Below are positions 41,979 to 50,364 of a DNA stretch of 50,441 nucleotides, in pieces. The stretch comes from Serinicoccus kebangsaanensis (GTDB lineage: Bacteria > Actinomycetota > Actinomycetes > Actinomycetales > Dermatophilaceae): assembly GCF_008919445.1 (NCBI RefSeq), contig NZ_VSLG01000019.1, forward strand, positions 1 to 50,441. Direction: 5' to 3'. The notes beneath the pieces are model-generated. The model was not told where the DNA came from. It saw only the letters and a list, made by a program, of their open reading frames with translations, and made no database searches. The position numbers and the translations under genes were made by a program. The first letter of the stretch is position 1; every line of letters begins with the position of its first letter.

Positions 41979-43331
41979 TCACTCGGCGACGCGGAACTCG
42001 CCGACCTCGCGGTGCGTGAGCGCGACCCAGGCCCCCGCGGCCAGGCAGGCGAGCGAGCCGAGCAGCGCGGACCAGGCCGGCGTGGTGAGCCCGGCGACGA
42101 GGCCCGCGCGGGCGTTGCCGACGTCCGGCCCGGCGACGCCGATGACGTGCTCGACCGCCGACACCCGCCCCAGGTGGCTGTCCGACGTGGCCAGCTGCAC
42201 CATCGCGGCCCGTGAGGTGACCGACACCGTGTCGGCAGCTCCCGCCACGACGAGGGCGCCCAGCGCTGCCCACGCCACGCCGGTGAGCGAGGCGACGCCG
42301 AAGCCGAGCAGGGCCAGGCCCCAGACCCCGACCGCGAGCAGCTGGACCACGCCGAGGCGGCGCCGACGGGTGACCAGGCCGGATCCCAGCCCGGCGGTGA
42401 CCCCACCGATGGCGATGCAGGTGAGGAAGAGGCCGAGGGTGCGCGGGTCGCCGCCGAAGAGGGACTGGTTGACCATCGGGAAGAGCGCCACCGGGAAGGC
42501 GAGCAGCGTCGCCGCCAGGTCGAGGAGGAACGACCCGCGCAGCACCGGGTCGCGACGCACCTGCCCCACGCCCTCACCCAGCAGGACCAGCGCAGTGCGG
42601 ACGCGGCGTCGCAGCCTCGCGGACCGCGGGACGGGGTATGCCTGCTCGGCCTCGGCGGGGCCGCGCGCCGGCGCCGCGCCGTCCACGTCCCCGCTCCCGG
42701 GCGGTGGCGTGGGCCGCTGCGGTGGCATCGCCGGCAGGGTCCACACGGTCCACGCGCTGACGACGAGCGCGACGGCGTTGACCAGGTAGCACAGGGCGGG
42801 TGAGGCGACGCCCAGCAGCAGACCGCCCACGGCCGGGCCGGCCATCATGGCCACCTGGAAGCTGATCATGTGCAGCGCGATCGCCGCTGGCACGAGGGTA
42901 CGGGGCATGAGGCGGACGATGAAGGTGCGTCGCGCCGGGGCACCGAGCGCGCTGCAGGCGGTCTGCAGGCTGAGCACGGCGAGCAGGAGCGGCAGCGGGT
43001 AGAGCCCCACCGCGAGCTGCGCGCCGAGCACGAGCGCCGCGGCGGCCTGCCCGAGGGTGGCCCCGAGGGCGACGCGGCGCCGGTCCAGGACGTCGGCGAC
43101 CGGACCGCCGACCAGTCCCATGACGATCATCGGGACCGCCTGCGCGACCCCGATCGAGGCGACCCAGAAGGGGTTCCGCGTCATCTCCCAGACCTGGAAG
43201 AGCACCGCCACGACGGCGACCTGGTGCCCCAGCCCGGACAGCGCACCGCCGACCCAGAGGCGGCGGTAGGGACGGCTGTGCCGCAGCGGCGTGAGATCGA
43301 TCAGGGCGCTGCCGGCCCGAGGCCCGCTCAC
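41979..43331 (-). CDS. MFS transporter (drug-exporter-like)
   Basis: A 450-aa, 12-TM facilitator: YRRLWVGGALSGLGHQVAVVAVLFQVWEMTRNPFWVASIGVAQAVPMIVMGLVGGPVADVLDRRRVALGATLGQ at the start, with the conserved GGPVADVLDRRR motif of loop 2-3, and a later GSGLVTRRRRLGVVQL. A proline-rich loop (about 215-235) separates the halves. It is preceded by a MarR regulator 70 bp upstream on the same strand, so the two probably form an efflux unit. The GTG start at 43331 lies beside an 18-nt copy of the 32-bp repeat core. Confidence 0.85.
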   Translation of the reverse strand: MSGPRAGSALIDLTPLRHSRPYRRLWVGGALSGLGHQVAVVAVLFQVWEMTRNPFWVASIGVAQAVPMIVMGLVGGPVADVLDRRRVALGATLGQAAAALVLGAQLAVGLYPLPLLLAVLSLQTACSALGAPARRTFIVRLMPRTLVPAAIALHMISFQVAMMAGPAVGGLLLGVASPALCYLVNAVALVVSAWTVWTLPAMPPQRPTPPPGSGDVDGAAPARGPAEAEQAYPVPRSARLRRRVRTALVLLGEGVGQVRRDPVLRGSFLLDLAATLLAFPVALFPMVNQSLFGGDPRTLGLFLTCIAIGGVTAGLGSGLVTRRRRLGVVQLLAVGVWGLALLGFGVASLTGVAWAALGALVVAGAADTVSVTSRAAMVQLATSDSHLGRVSAVEHVIGVAGPDVGNARAGLVAGLTTPAWSALLGSLACLAAGAWVALTHREVGEFRVAE

Positions 43332-43401
43332 CTCACCCCACCGGGCGTCGCTCCTGGTTGCCCTGGTCCTGACCGAGCGTCGGTCGTGGTTGTCCGAGCC
43401 G

Positions 43402-43887
43402 TCACGCTCCGTCCCTCCCGAGGTGCTCCTCCAGCCGCTCGGCGAACGACCGGCGACCCAGTGCTGCGGCCATGTCCGCGGCGACCTGGGTCGCGGCATA
43501 CGGCAGCTCGGCGTCCAGCTCGGCGATCGCCGCCTCGGTCGCCCGCCACTCCGCCTCGGCCAGCGGGACGAGCGCCCGGCCGCGGTCGGTCAGGGTGACG
43601 ACCCGGGTGCGGCCGTCCTCGCCCGGCTCGCTGCCGACCAGGCCCGCCTGGCGCATCTGGGCGACGGTCTGCGACAGCGCCGAGTGGGTGCGGTCCAGCT
43701 CGCCGGCGAGCGCGGTGATGGTCATGGGTCCCACGTGCGCCAGCCGCACCAGCGGGAGGATGAAGCGCGACCTGACCTCGCCCTCGCCGCGGGCGCGGTA
43801 GACCTCGGTGATCGCCGCGTCGATGTCGGCGAGGACGTCGAAGAGCTGCTTGAAGTGGCTGGTGCGGGTCGGGTCGGTCGATGTCAC
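43402..43887 (-). CDS. MarR-family transcriptional regulator
   Basis: A 161-aa MarR protein. The winged HTH is MTITALAGELDRTHSALSQTVAQMRQAGLVGSEPGEDGRTRVVTLTDRGRALVPLAEAEWRAT (about 55-118), with the wing motif DGRTRVVTLTDRG. It lies upstream of the MFS transporter on the same strand and starts at GTG next to a palindrome AACAGCACTGTT, so it likely represses itself and the transporter. Confidence 0.88.
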   Translation of the reverse strand: MTSTDPTRTSHFKQLFDVLADIDAAITEVYRARGEGEVRSRFILPLVRLAHVGPMTITALAGELDRTHSALSQTVAQMRQAGLVGSEPGEDGRTRVVTLTDRGRALVPLAEAEWRATEAAIAELDAELPYAATQVAADMAAALGRRSFAERLEEHLGRDGA

Positions 43888-43898
43888 AGCGCTAATAT

Positions 43899-43910
43899 AA
43901 CAGCACTGTT
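43899..43910. promoter_or_regulatory. MarR operator candidate AACAG-ca-CTGTT
   Basis: A 12-bp palindrome of AT-richer sequence lies 12 bp upstream of the MarR start codon, between it and the divergent VOC gene. MarR proteins usually bind such 12-16 bp palindromes. Supported by symmetry and position only. Confidence 0.65.
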
Positions 43911-43967
43911 GGAAATCCGCGGTCGCATGGCGATGAGGTGCGTCGGTCCCGTGAATCAGACTGAGGC

Positions 43968-44375
43968 ATGAGCACCGACCTGGTCCCCTCCCTCTTCGGG
44001 CTGGAGGACGCCTTCAACGGCTTCTCCGTCGACGACCTCGACGCCGCCGAGGCCTTCTACCGCGACACCCTCGGCATACCCGTCGACCGCACCTACGGGG
44101 CGATGGACCTGCTGCAGCTCCGGCTGGGTGCCCGCTCCGTGCTGGTCTATCCCAAGGGCCCGGCGCACGCCCCCGCCAGCTACACCGTGCTCAACTTCCC
44201 GAGCGACGACGTGCATGCCACGGTCCGGGAGCTGACCGAGCGAGGGCTGAGCTTCCTGCGCTACGACGGTATGCCGCACGACGAGCTGGGGGTGATGACC
44301 GGCGGTGGGCCGCTGATCGCGTGGTTCACCGACCCGGCCGGCAACGTCCACTCGGTCATCCAGCGGGACGACTGA
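43968..44375 (+). CDS. VOC family protein
   Basis: A 135-aa glyoxalase-family protein: AFNGFSVDDLDAAEAFYRDTLGIPVDRTYG (Asn rather than His at the first ligand position), MDLLQLRLGARSVLVYPKGPAH, YTVLNFPSDDVHATVRELTERGLSFL, and FTDPAGNVHSVIQRDD at the end. The missing first His and the Val-His at the C-terminus suggest a non-enzymatic or altered-metal member. It is divergent from the MarR gene across an 80-bp region. Confidence 0.85.
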   Translation: MSTDLVPSLFGLEDAFNGFSVDDLDAAEAFYRDTLGIPVDRTYGAMDLLQLRLGARSVLVYPKGPAHAPASYTVLNFPSDDVHATVRELTERGLSFLRYDGMPHDELGVMTGGGPLIAWFTDPAGNVHSVIQRDD

Positions 44376-44420
44376 CCGGGCACCGGCCGCAAGGGGCTGG
44401 GCGGCTGGTAGACCTGAGCC

Positions 44421-45410
44421 ATGAGACTCCTGCTGCTCGGCGGCACCGCCTTTCTCGGCCGTGCCGTCGCCATCGAGGCCATGGGTCGTGGCCACGACGT
44501 CACCTGCCTCGCCCGGGGCAGCGCGCCTCCCCCGGACGGCGTCACCTTCGTGCGCGCCGACCGGGACGAGCCGGACGCGCTGGCCGAGGTGCGCGGCCAG
44601 GACTGGGACGCGGTGCTCGACGTGACCCGGCAGCCGGGGCAGGTGCGTCGTGCGGTCGCCGAGCTGCGCACCCCGCACTGGGTTTTCGTCTCCACCGCCA
44701 ACGTGTATGCCCCCGCGCCGGGCCTCCGGCCGGTCGAGACCGACCCGTTGCTCGAGCCGCTGGCCGGCGAGGTGATGGAGTCGATGGAGGACTACGGACC
44801 GGCCAAGGTCGCCTGCGAGCAGGCCGCGGCCGACGGCATGGCGGCGACCGGGGGCACCGCGACCCTGGCCCGCGCGGGGTTGATCGCCGGCCCGGGCGAC
44901 GAGTCGGGGCGCGTCGGCTACTGGCCCTGGCGGTTCGCGCACCCCAGCGGCTCGGACGTGATCGTGCCGGACGACCCCGACTTCCCGGTCGCCTTCATCG
45001 ACGTGCGGGACCTCGCTGGCTGGCTGGTGGACGCGGCCGAGCAGCGGTTGGAGGGGGCATACAACGTCACCGGCGAGGTGGTGTCGCTGACCGACGTGCT
45101 GGCGGCCGCCGCGGACGCGGCCGGCGCGAGCGTGCCGGCCCGGCCGGTCGCGCCGCAGACCCTGGCCGAGCTGGGCGTCGCGCCGTGGATGGGCCCGCGG
45201 TCGCTGCCGCTGTGGATCGACGACCCGGACCTGCGGGAGTTCGCGGCGCTGAACATCTCCCGGGCCGTGGGCTCGGGCCTGCGGCTGCGGCCGCTCGCGA
45301 CCACGCTGGCCGACACGCTCGCCTGGGAGGAGACCCGGCATACCCCGCGGCGGGCCGGCCTCACGGACGACGAGGAGCGGGAGATCCGCGCCGCGCTCGA
45401 CGCCGGCTGA
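44421..45410 (+). CDS. NAD-dependent epimerase/dehydratase family protein
   Basis: A 329-aa extended-SDR protein. The nucleotide-binding loop LLLGGTAFLGRAVAIEA is at 4-20; the catalytic YGPAKVACE (Tyr-x-x-x-Lys-like) lies near 129. The C-terminal part carries WIDDPDLREFAALNISRAVGSGLRLRPL. It resembles the reductase/isomerase group of short extended SDRs of actinobacteria. Substrate unknown. Its stop codon adjoins the 32-bp triplet repeat. Confidence 0.87.
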   Translation: MRLLLLGGTAFLGRAVAIEAMGRGHDVTCLARGSAPPPDGVTFVRADRDEPDALAEVRGQDWDAVLDVTRQPGQVRRAVAELRTPHWVFVSTANVYAPAPGLRPVETDPLLEPLAGEVMESMEDYGPAKVACEQAAADGMAATGGTATLARAGLIAGPGDESGRVGYWPWRFAHPSGSDVIVPDDPDFPVAFIDVRDLAGWLVDAAEQRLEGAYNVTGEVVSLTDVLAAAADAAGASVPARPVAPQTLAELGVAPWMGPRSLPLWIDDPDLREFAALNISRAVGSGLRLRPLATTLADTLAWEETRHTPRRAGLTDDEEREIRAALDAG

Positions 45411-45506
45411 CCCCACACCCCACCGGGCGTCGCCTGTGGTCACCCCACACACCACCGGGCGTCGCCTGTGGTCACCCCACACCCCACCGGGCGTCGCCCG
45501 TGGTGG
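45411..45506 (+). repeat. 32-bp tandem repeat x3
   Basis: Three 32-bp units (ccccacaccccaccgggcgt-cgcctgtggtca) run from directly after the epimerase stop. The third differs at the end (cgcccgtggtgg), making a longer hairpin. An exact 18-nt core of the unit recurs singly at 43334-43351, next to the MFS start. The array is the border between the motif-rich core and the AT-richer right flank. Confidence 0.93.
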
Positions 45507-46039
45507 CGACACGAAAGTCCTCTCTTTGATGGCTTCCGGGCCAATCGCGTTCTGAGTCCGTCTATCGAGTCACGCCAGCTCGCGCTGGAGATGGACGGTA
45601 CGCGGGCGCCCCAGCTGGCTCGAAATGTGTCGTTACTGGACCAGAGTCGCCAGCACGCCTTAGCGTTCGAAACGCTCCGTTATGGGTGGCGACCGACGGC
45701 GGCCCCCATCTCAAGCCCGACGCCGCTCTCCCGATCGGCTGGGTCGCCGTCGGCTACCCGGACCGTCTGATCCGACCCTGTGATCACGAGCAGCACTGTG
45801 TGTGGCGTCGACCGTGCACCTCGATGCGCAGATGTGCCGCCGCCAGTCCACCCTGTAGGGACCGAGTCACGTTGACCTGTGCCGTAGGAGGTCCCTGTCC
45901 CGGTGAGTATGTGCGGACGGGTCCAGTGAGACGCGCCAGGTTGGCTTGAACTCTTGCCACCACACCAGCCCGCGGTGTCGCCGTTCGTGGTTTGGCTTGT
46001 GGGACCGCTCGTACATGTAGAGGGTTGAGCGCTGGTCAA
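45507..46039. other. Gene-poor boundary stretch, possible decayed element
   Basis: No gene with recognisable motifs was found in this 533-bp stretch, whose composition is more AT-rich than the core. On the minus strand, fragments resembling the C-terminal beta domain of integrase-type (IS481-like) transposases appear in different frames (for example HTVLLVITGSDQTVRVADGD). Decay of an insertion element is possible but not proved. A 119-codon open frame at 45680-46039 lacks any family pattern. Confidence 0.4.
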
Positions 46040-46621
46040 CTATCGACGCGACGTCGGTCGGTAGACCAACTCTTGCGTGTTCCCGTCCAGGGTCCGGCTC
46101 TCCAGCAGCTCGAGGTCGAAGTCTCCCGCTCCTCGGAAGACGGGGAAGGCGCCCGTCTTGGCCGAGATCACAGGGAAGACCGTCAGCTGGATCCGGTCCA
46201 CGAGACCTGCGGCCATGAGCGACCAGTTCAGGGCCAAGCTGGCTTGCGACCGTAGCGGGCGGTCCGAGGTCGCCTTGAGATGCCGCACCACGGCGACGGC
46301 GTCGCCACGCTCGATAGTGGCTTCAGGCCAGCCCAGGGTGCTCTGCAGGGTGGAGGAGATGACAGTTGCTGGGGCGCGCCACGTGCGGAGGTTCCACTCA
46401 TCGAGTGCGTTCGGGTCATCCAGTGCGGTCATGATCGCGGCGTTCTCGCGGAAGAAGTTGGCTCCGAAGATCATTCGGGGCTCGGGGTCGAACAGTGAGG
46501 CGCGGTGTTCGAGCAGTTCGGGGCCCTGCTTGCTCCAGTAGCCGCCCCAGTTTGCCCCCTCGGCGTAGCCCCCGTATCCGTCGAGGGTGGAGAAGACATC
46601 CCAGGTGTAGGTGGCGCTCAT
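46040..46621 (-). CDS. Dihydrofolate reductase family (RibD_C) protein 1
   Basis: A 193-aa RibD_C/DHFR-like protein starting MSATYTWDVFSTLDGYG, the strand-loop start of the family. FGANFFRENAAIM, WRAPATVISSTL, and the C-terminal FPVISAKTGAFPVFRGAGDFDLELLESRTL follow. The family reduces pyrimidine or related heterocycles with NADPH, but such actinobacterial singletons have no known substrate. An AGGAG ribosome site precedes the ATG. It shows no GTATGCC motif and weaker codon bias than the core. Confidence 0.87.
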   Translation of the reverse strand: MSATYTWDVFSTLDGYGGYAEGANWGGYWSKQGPELLEHRASLFDPEPRMIFGANFFRENAAIMTALDDPNALDEWNLRTWRAPATVISSTLQSTLGWPEATIERGDAVAVVRHLKATSDRPLRSQASLALNWSLMAAGLVDRIQLTVFPVISAKTGAFPVFRGAGDFDLELLESRTLDGNTQELVYRPTSRR

Positions 46622-46784
46622 CCAGCAACTCCTTCGCTTCGGTTATCGCCGGTCGACGCTCAGACCGGACCAGTGATCAAGACTCATCTCGCCGCGCTCG
46701 CACGTGCCGCGCCGGTCACGCTGCGCGTGACGATTCCGGTTGCGGCGTGACGCCTGCAGGTCACCAATCTCACATGAGCGGGCG

Positions 46785-47183
46785 TCAGGAAGGGTCGTCG
46801 GCGAAGGTCTCGGTGACCAGGTGGGTGTCCATGTACTCGCGGATCTCGTGGATCTGGCCGTCTGTGAAGTCGAGCACCCAGCAGTAGTTGTTGTCGTATC
46901 TGCGGCCGTCGGGTGTTGCGCTGCTGCCGGTGTGCTCGACCACCACGTGGTCTCCGTCGGCGTAGATGTGGTGCACCCGGGTGGTGCCGCTGTCGTCCAG
47001 CGTGTCCGCCACACCGCTGAACAGGTCTTCGATCACAGCTTGCTTGCCCTCGAAGGTCTTGGACCACCGATCGACGCCCATCCATCGCCACCTCACATCC
47101 TCAGCCATGGCCTCGAGAAGCGGCCGGTGGTCGCCGCTGGCCAAGGCATCGAAGATGCCGCGTACCCGATCCTTGTGCCTCAT
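46785..47183 (-). CDS. Nuclear transport factor 2 / SnoaL-like protein
   Basis: A 132-aa single NTF2-like fold protein: VRGIFDALASGDHRPLLEAMAEDVRWRWMG, then VIEDLFSGVADTLDDS, VHHIYADGDHVVVEHTG and YDNNYCWVLDFTDGQIHEIREYMDTHLVTETF. The last block is the typical SnoaL C-terminus. Members are small isomerases, cyclases or binding proteins; function unknown. It stands between two RibD_C reductase genes, on the same strand. Confidence 0.87.
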   Translation of the reverse strand: MRHKDRVRGIFDALASGDHRPLLEAMAEDVRWRWMGVDRWSKTFEGKQAVIEDLFSGVADTLDDSGTTRVHHIYADGDHVVVEHTGSSATPDGRRYDNNYCWVLDFTDGQIHEIREYMDTHLVTETFADDPS

Positions 47184-47264
47184 CTCCTGCTTAGTCCCTT
47201 CCGTGGGGCTGCTGGTCTCCTGTTGCCTGCCGGGTCGTGGTCGACTCTGCTCACTGAACTGTCT

Positions 47265-47849
47265 TCACGAATCGACATTCCGCTCAGGTTGGCCTCCGAC
47301 GGAATGGATGTCGTAGCGAACGTGGGTGAGGGTGCCCCAGTCTTCGCTCAGCGTCTGTGACAGCGAGAGGGGTTCGGTCAGCAGCGCGACGCCGGTCCCG
47401 AGGACCACTGGGAGCACGAAGAGATCGAGCTCGTCCAGCTCGCCGGCAGCGGCGAGCTGGTTCATCAGGGCCAGTGATCCCCAGATCACGATGTCACCAG
47501 GCCCGTGGTGGCGGGCTTGGCGGACGTGTTCGACGGCATCAGTCACCACCGTCGCCGGTTCCCCGTCAGCCCAGGGCGCCTGGTTCAGGGACCGTGATGC
47601 GACCACTTTCGGCACGGTGTTCACCGTGTCGGCGATCGTCTCGGTAGATGTCGGCCAGTAGCTGACGAACGACTCGTAGGTCCTCCGGCCCAGCAGCACG
47701 TGCTGGATGCTCGGGCGCAACTCGACGTTGTACCGCTGGCTGCGTTCGTCGGCCCCGGGGGCCACGTGCGCGAAGAGTGCGTCCTCGCCGTCGGTCCCGC
47801 TGGCGAACCCGTCGAGCGAGACCCACTGCTGCGCGATGATCCTGGTCAT
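47265..47849 (-). CDS. Dihydrofolate reductase family (RibD_C) protein 2
   Basis: A 194-aa RibD_C protein: IIAQQWVSLDGFASG (strand 1 and the Asp-Gly loop), LLGRRTYESFVSYWP (NADPH-binding GRRTYE motif), IVIWGSLALMNQLAAAGELDELDLFVLPVVLGTGVALL. Strong family match. It starts 10 bp before the stop of RibD_C protein 3, so the two are one operon, opposite to the TetR gene. Substrate unknown. Confidence 0.9.
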   Translation of the reverse strand: MTRIIAQQWVSLDGFASGTDGEDALFAHVAPGADERSQRYNVELRPSIQHVLLGRRTYESFVSYWPTSTETIADTVNTVPKVVASRSLNQAPWADGEPATVVTDAVEHVRQARHHGPGDIVIWGSLALMNQLAAAGELDELDLFVLPVVLGTGVALLTEPLSLSQTLSEDWGTLTHVRYDIHSVGGQPERNVDS

Positions 47850-47859
47850 GCTCGCGGCC

Positions 47860-48426
47860 TCAGTCGGTGACCGGTCGGTGCCGCATGAGCACGATCCCGG
47901 ACCGGAACGTCTTCGCCTCGAGGAGCTCCAGTCGTGGGACCTGGTAGCCGTCGGGGAAGAGGCGACGTCCGGCGCCCTGCACGACCGGGTAGACGAACAG
48001 TCGGTACTCATCGACCACGCCTGCGGGGATGAGGGCGTGGACCAGGCTGATGCTGCCGGTGCAGACGATGTCCTGGCCCTCGGTCCGCTTCAACGCCCGG
48101 ACCTGCTCGACCGGGTCGCCGGAGAGCACGACCGACCGGTCCCAGCCCGGGTCGGTCATCGTGGAGCTCACGACGTACTTCGTCACCCTGTTCAGGGTGT
48201 CGGTGACCCCGGTCCGGTCGTCGGTCTGCTGCGGCCAGTAGCCGCGCATGTCCTCGAACGTCCGCCGGCCGAAGAGCACCGCATCGTTCGTCGCGTCCTG
48301 CCGGGCCATCTCCTCGATCAGGTCGTCCTGGTCCTGCTCCGCCTCGGGCGAGAACCAATCGGTGCCCTCGAGCATCTCGATCGACCCGTCCAAGGTGATG
48401 TTCTGGGTCACGATCAGCTGTCGCAT
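47860..48426 (-). CDS. Dihydrofolate reductase family (RibD_C) protein 3
   Basis: A 188-aa RibD_C protein: LIVTQNITLDGSIEML, DAVLFGRRTFEDMRGYWP, VTKYVVSSTM, IVCTGSISLVHALIPAGVVDEYRLFVYPVVQGAGRRLF. The ATG follows an AGGAGA site. First gene of the operon with reductase 2 (10-bp gap), divergent from the TetR gene across an 84-bp region with two palindromes. Confidence 0.9.
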   Translation of the reverse strand: MRQLIVTQNITLDGSIEMLEGTDWFSPEAEQDQDDLIEEMARQDATNDAVLFGRRTFEDMRGYWPQQTDDRTGVTDTLNRVTKYVVSSTMTDPGWDRSVVLSGDPVEQVRALKRTEGQDIVCTGSISLVHALIPAGVVDEYRLFVYPVVQGAGRRLFPDGYQVPRLELLEAKTFRSGIVLMRHRPVTD

Positions 48427-48450
48427 ACTCAAACTCTCCTCACTGCTGAG

Positions 48451-48485
48451 TGAACGTTGTTCACCTGCTACCCTAACGCTGTTAG
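48451..48485. promoter_or_regulatory. Two palindromic operators in the divergent TetR/reductase region
   Basis: TGAAC-gtt-GTTCA (48451-48463) and CTAAC-gct-GTTAG (48473-48485) are perfect 5-3-5 inverted repeats, centred 22 bp apart. They lie between the reductase operon and the TetR gene. Control by the adjacent TetR protein is the simplest reading. Confidence 0.72.
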
Positions 48486-48510
48486 AGCAGGAGTCAAGAG
48501 AAAGGTCCTC

Positions 48511-49134
48511 GTGGTCCAACCCAGACCCCCCGGCGATCCGCGCGTCAAAATCACGCCAGAGTCCATCGCGGACACCGCACTGGCGATGATCCGCGAGGCT
48601 GGAGTCGACTCGATGACCATGCGGGCGCTGGCGGCCCGGTTGGACGTGAGCGCACCGGCGCTCTACCACCACGTCGCAGGGCGCGAGGAGCTGCTCGACC
48701 TGGTCGCGCGCCGGGTACCGGCCGACTCCGGGGACACCCAGATCTGCCTGGACTCGGTCACCACCATCGAGGAGTACGTCGCACTGGCCCGCCCCGGCTC
48801 CCTCGCGCTGCGCGACTACTACCTGGCCCACCCAGGGCTCGCCCGGGTCATGCTGGATCGAGTTGGCGGCCGCGGACACGACAGCGTCGACGACCGCCAC
48901 CAACGCACCGCCGCCGACATCGCGGCGCTTATCCGTTGCGGGCTCGACCCGACCGTGGCTTCTACGACCTACGACACCATGGCCCGGTGGACCCTGGCCG
49001 CCATCGCCGCCGAACACGATGCCCAACCCACCCCCTCCGCCAACGCATCCTTCGCCCACGGACTGGACCTCCTCCTAGCCGGCCTCGTCGCCACCGCCAA
49101 GAACCCACTCGCAAGACCCACGTCAGATACATGA
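48511..49134 (+). CDS. TetR-family transcriptional regulator (TetR_C type)
   Basis: A 207-aa TetR protein with HTH ITPESIADTALAMIREAGVDSMTMRALAARLDVSAPALYHHVAGREELLDLVARR (about 11-65) and a ligand domain of the TetR_C_13-like type. The GTG at 48511 is preceded by a GAAAGG site; the frame is open to 48457. It is divergent from the two-gene RibD_C operon with palindromes between them, so it probably represses that operon and itself. Confidence 0.9.
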   Translation: MVQPRPPGDPRVKITPESIADTALAMIREAGVDSMTMRALAARLDVSAPALYHHVAGREELLDLVARRVPADSGDTQICLDSVTTIEEYVALARPGSLALRDYYLAHPGLARVMLDRVGGRGHDSVDDRHQRTAADIAALIRCGLDPTVASTTYDTMARWTLAAIAAEHDAQPTPSANASFAHGLDLLLAGLVATAKNPLARPTSDT

Positions 49135-49189
49135 CCCGGGGACAGGCTTGTCGGCCCTAGGCTCGAAACGGTCGCCACCGGACAGGTCC

Positions 49190-50253
49190 TCAGGAGCTGA
49201 TGAGCACGCCTGCGGAGACGGAAAGATAGAACGGCGACGGGACCACGGGCCGCCTCCCCCGCAAGAGCCGCTGCGCGATGAAACGCGGCCATGATGGAGC
49301 CTCGCGGACCCCGGTGACGTACACGACAGTGCGGCCGGTGTCGGCGTCATAGAGCACGCCAGGGCCGTAGACGCCCCGCGCGAGCGATGCAGGCATCCCG
49401 GCATCTGCGGTGTTCAGCACGTGGCGCGGCACCGACCATGAGGAACGATCAGCGGAGAGCTCGCGGGTCGTGCTCACCCACAAGCCCTGCTCCGGGAATC
49501 CTCCGGTGCCATGCAGGTCCGGTCCTCGGGCGAGCACCATCAGCCACCCATCTCTCGTGCGGGCGATGGTGTTGTCGAAGAACCCCTTCGCCGGCGTGGA
49601 GAACACCCGCGGTACCGACCAGGACACCCCGTCCACGCTCTCGGTGACACGCAGCTCATAGTCCGGGTACTCCCCCGGCCCGATCTCGTGGGGATTGGCC
49701 TGGAACCACATCACGTACCGACCGCGGTCGTGGACGACGAGCGGTTCGAGAACACTGGACCGTGGTGCGGTCCCTCGGATCAGCGGCTCATCGCGGCGCA
49801 CCCACGCGCCGTCGATCAGTTCCAGGGCACCGATCGCGTAGCTGCTGTCGGGGCCGTACTGCTTCTTCGACGCTCGCCCGGTGTAGTAGACGCGGGCAGG
49901 CTGGCCGTCGGCCGCGGGCACGAACGAGGGGGTATGCATACCCTCGGCATCCCAGGCGTCCTTAGGCGGGTCCACGGTGAGGGCACGGGCACGGCCACGC
50001 GCGTCACAGACAAACCGCCAGGAACGGCTCCCCGGGTCGGCGCCAGGGGTCAGGGTCGCGGTGTAGAGACGGTTGCGGAAGGACGTCGAGAACCCTCCGA
50101 GGAACATCGTCGGACCCCATCAATGACGTGCACATCAGGATCACCGACGCCCAGCACACCCCGCGGCATCGGCCCACCCACCATGTCCCACAACGAAACG
50201 ATGGCAGACGGGGGAACGATCTGAAACACGGCGACCTCCACGGAATCGAACAC
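49190..50253 (-). pseudogene. Glycosyl hydrolase-like beta-propeller protein, frameshifted
   Basis: The main frame (49190-50107) encodes 305 aa of five-bladed propeller-type sequence like GH43/GH32-related proteins (MFLGGFSTSFRNRLYTATL, VYYTGRASKKQYGPDSSYAIGALEL, VLEPLVVHDRGRYVMWFQANPHE, VTESVDGVSWSVPRVF). The missing N-terminus lies in another frame: GTG 50253 to about 50119 encodes MFDSVEVAVFQIVPPSAIVS, then LWDMVGGPMPRGVLGVGDPDVHVIDG. Restoring one G in the GGGG run (plus strand cccc, 50116-50119) joins them as VIDGGPTMFLGGF. It is therefore a single-base deletion, either real or a sequencing error. Intact product would be about 354 aa. Confidence 0.72.
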
Positions 50254-50364
50254 GCCAAGCAGGCGCGGACTCCCCTGCTGATCAGGTAGGTCGGTGAAGC
50301 AAGCCTACCAGTGCCCGGCCGGGGGGATCGATGGTGCCGGTCCACCGAGCACCGTGCGCGGCGG

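Noticed and set aside
45411-45506. 32-bp array considered as CRISPR
   Set aside because: Direct head-to-tail units without spacers; no cas genes.
45680-46039. 119-codon minus-strand open frame as a gene
   Set aside because: No recognisable family or ribosome site; composition and Thr/Gly/Ser-rich sequence suggest chance or a decayed element.
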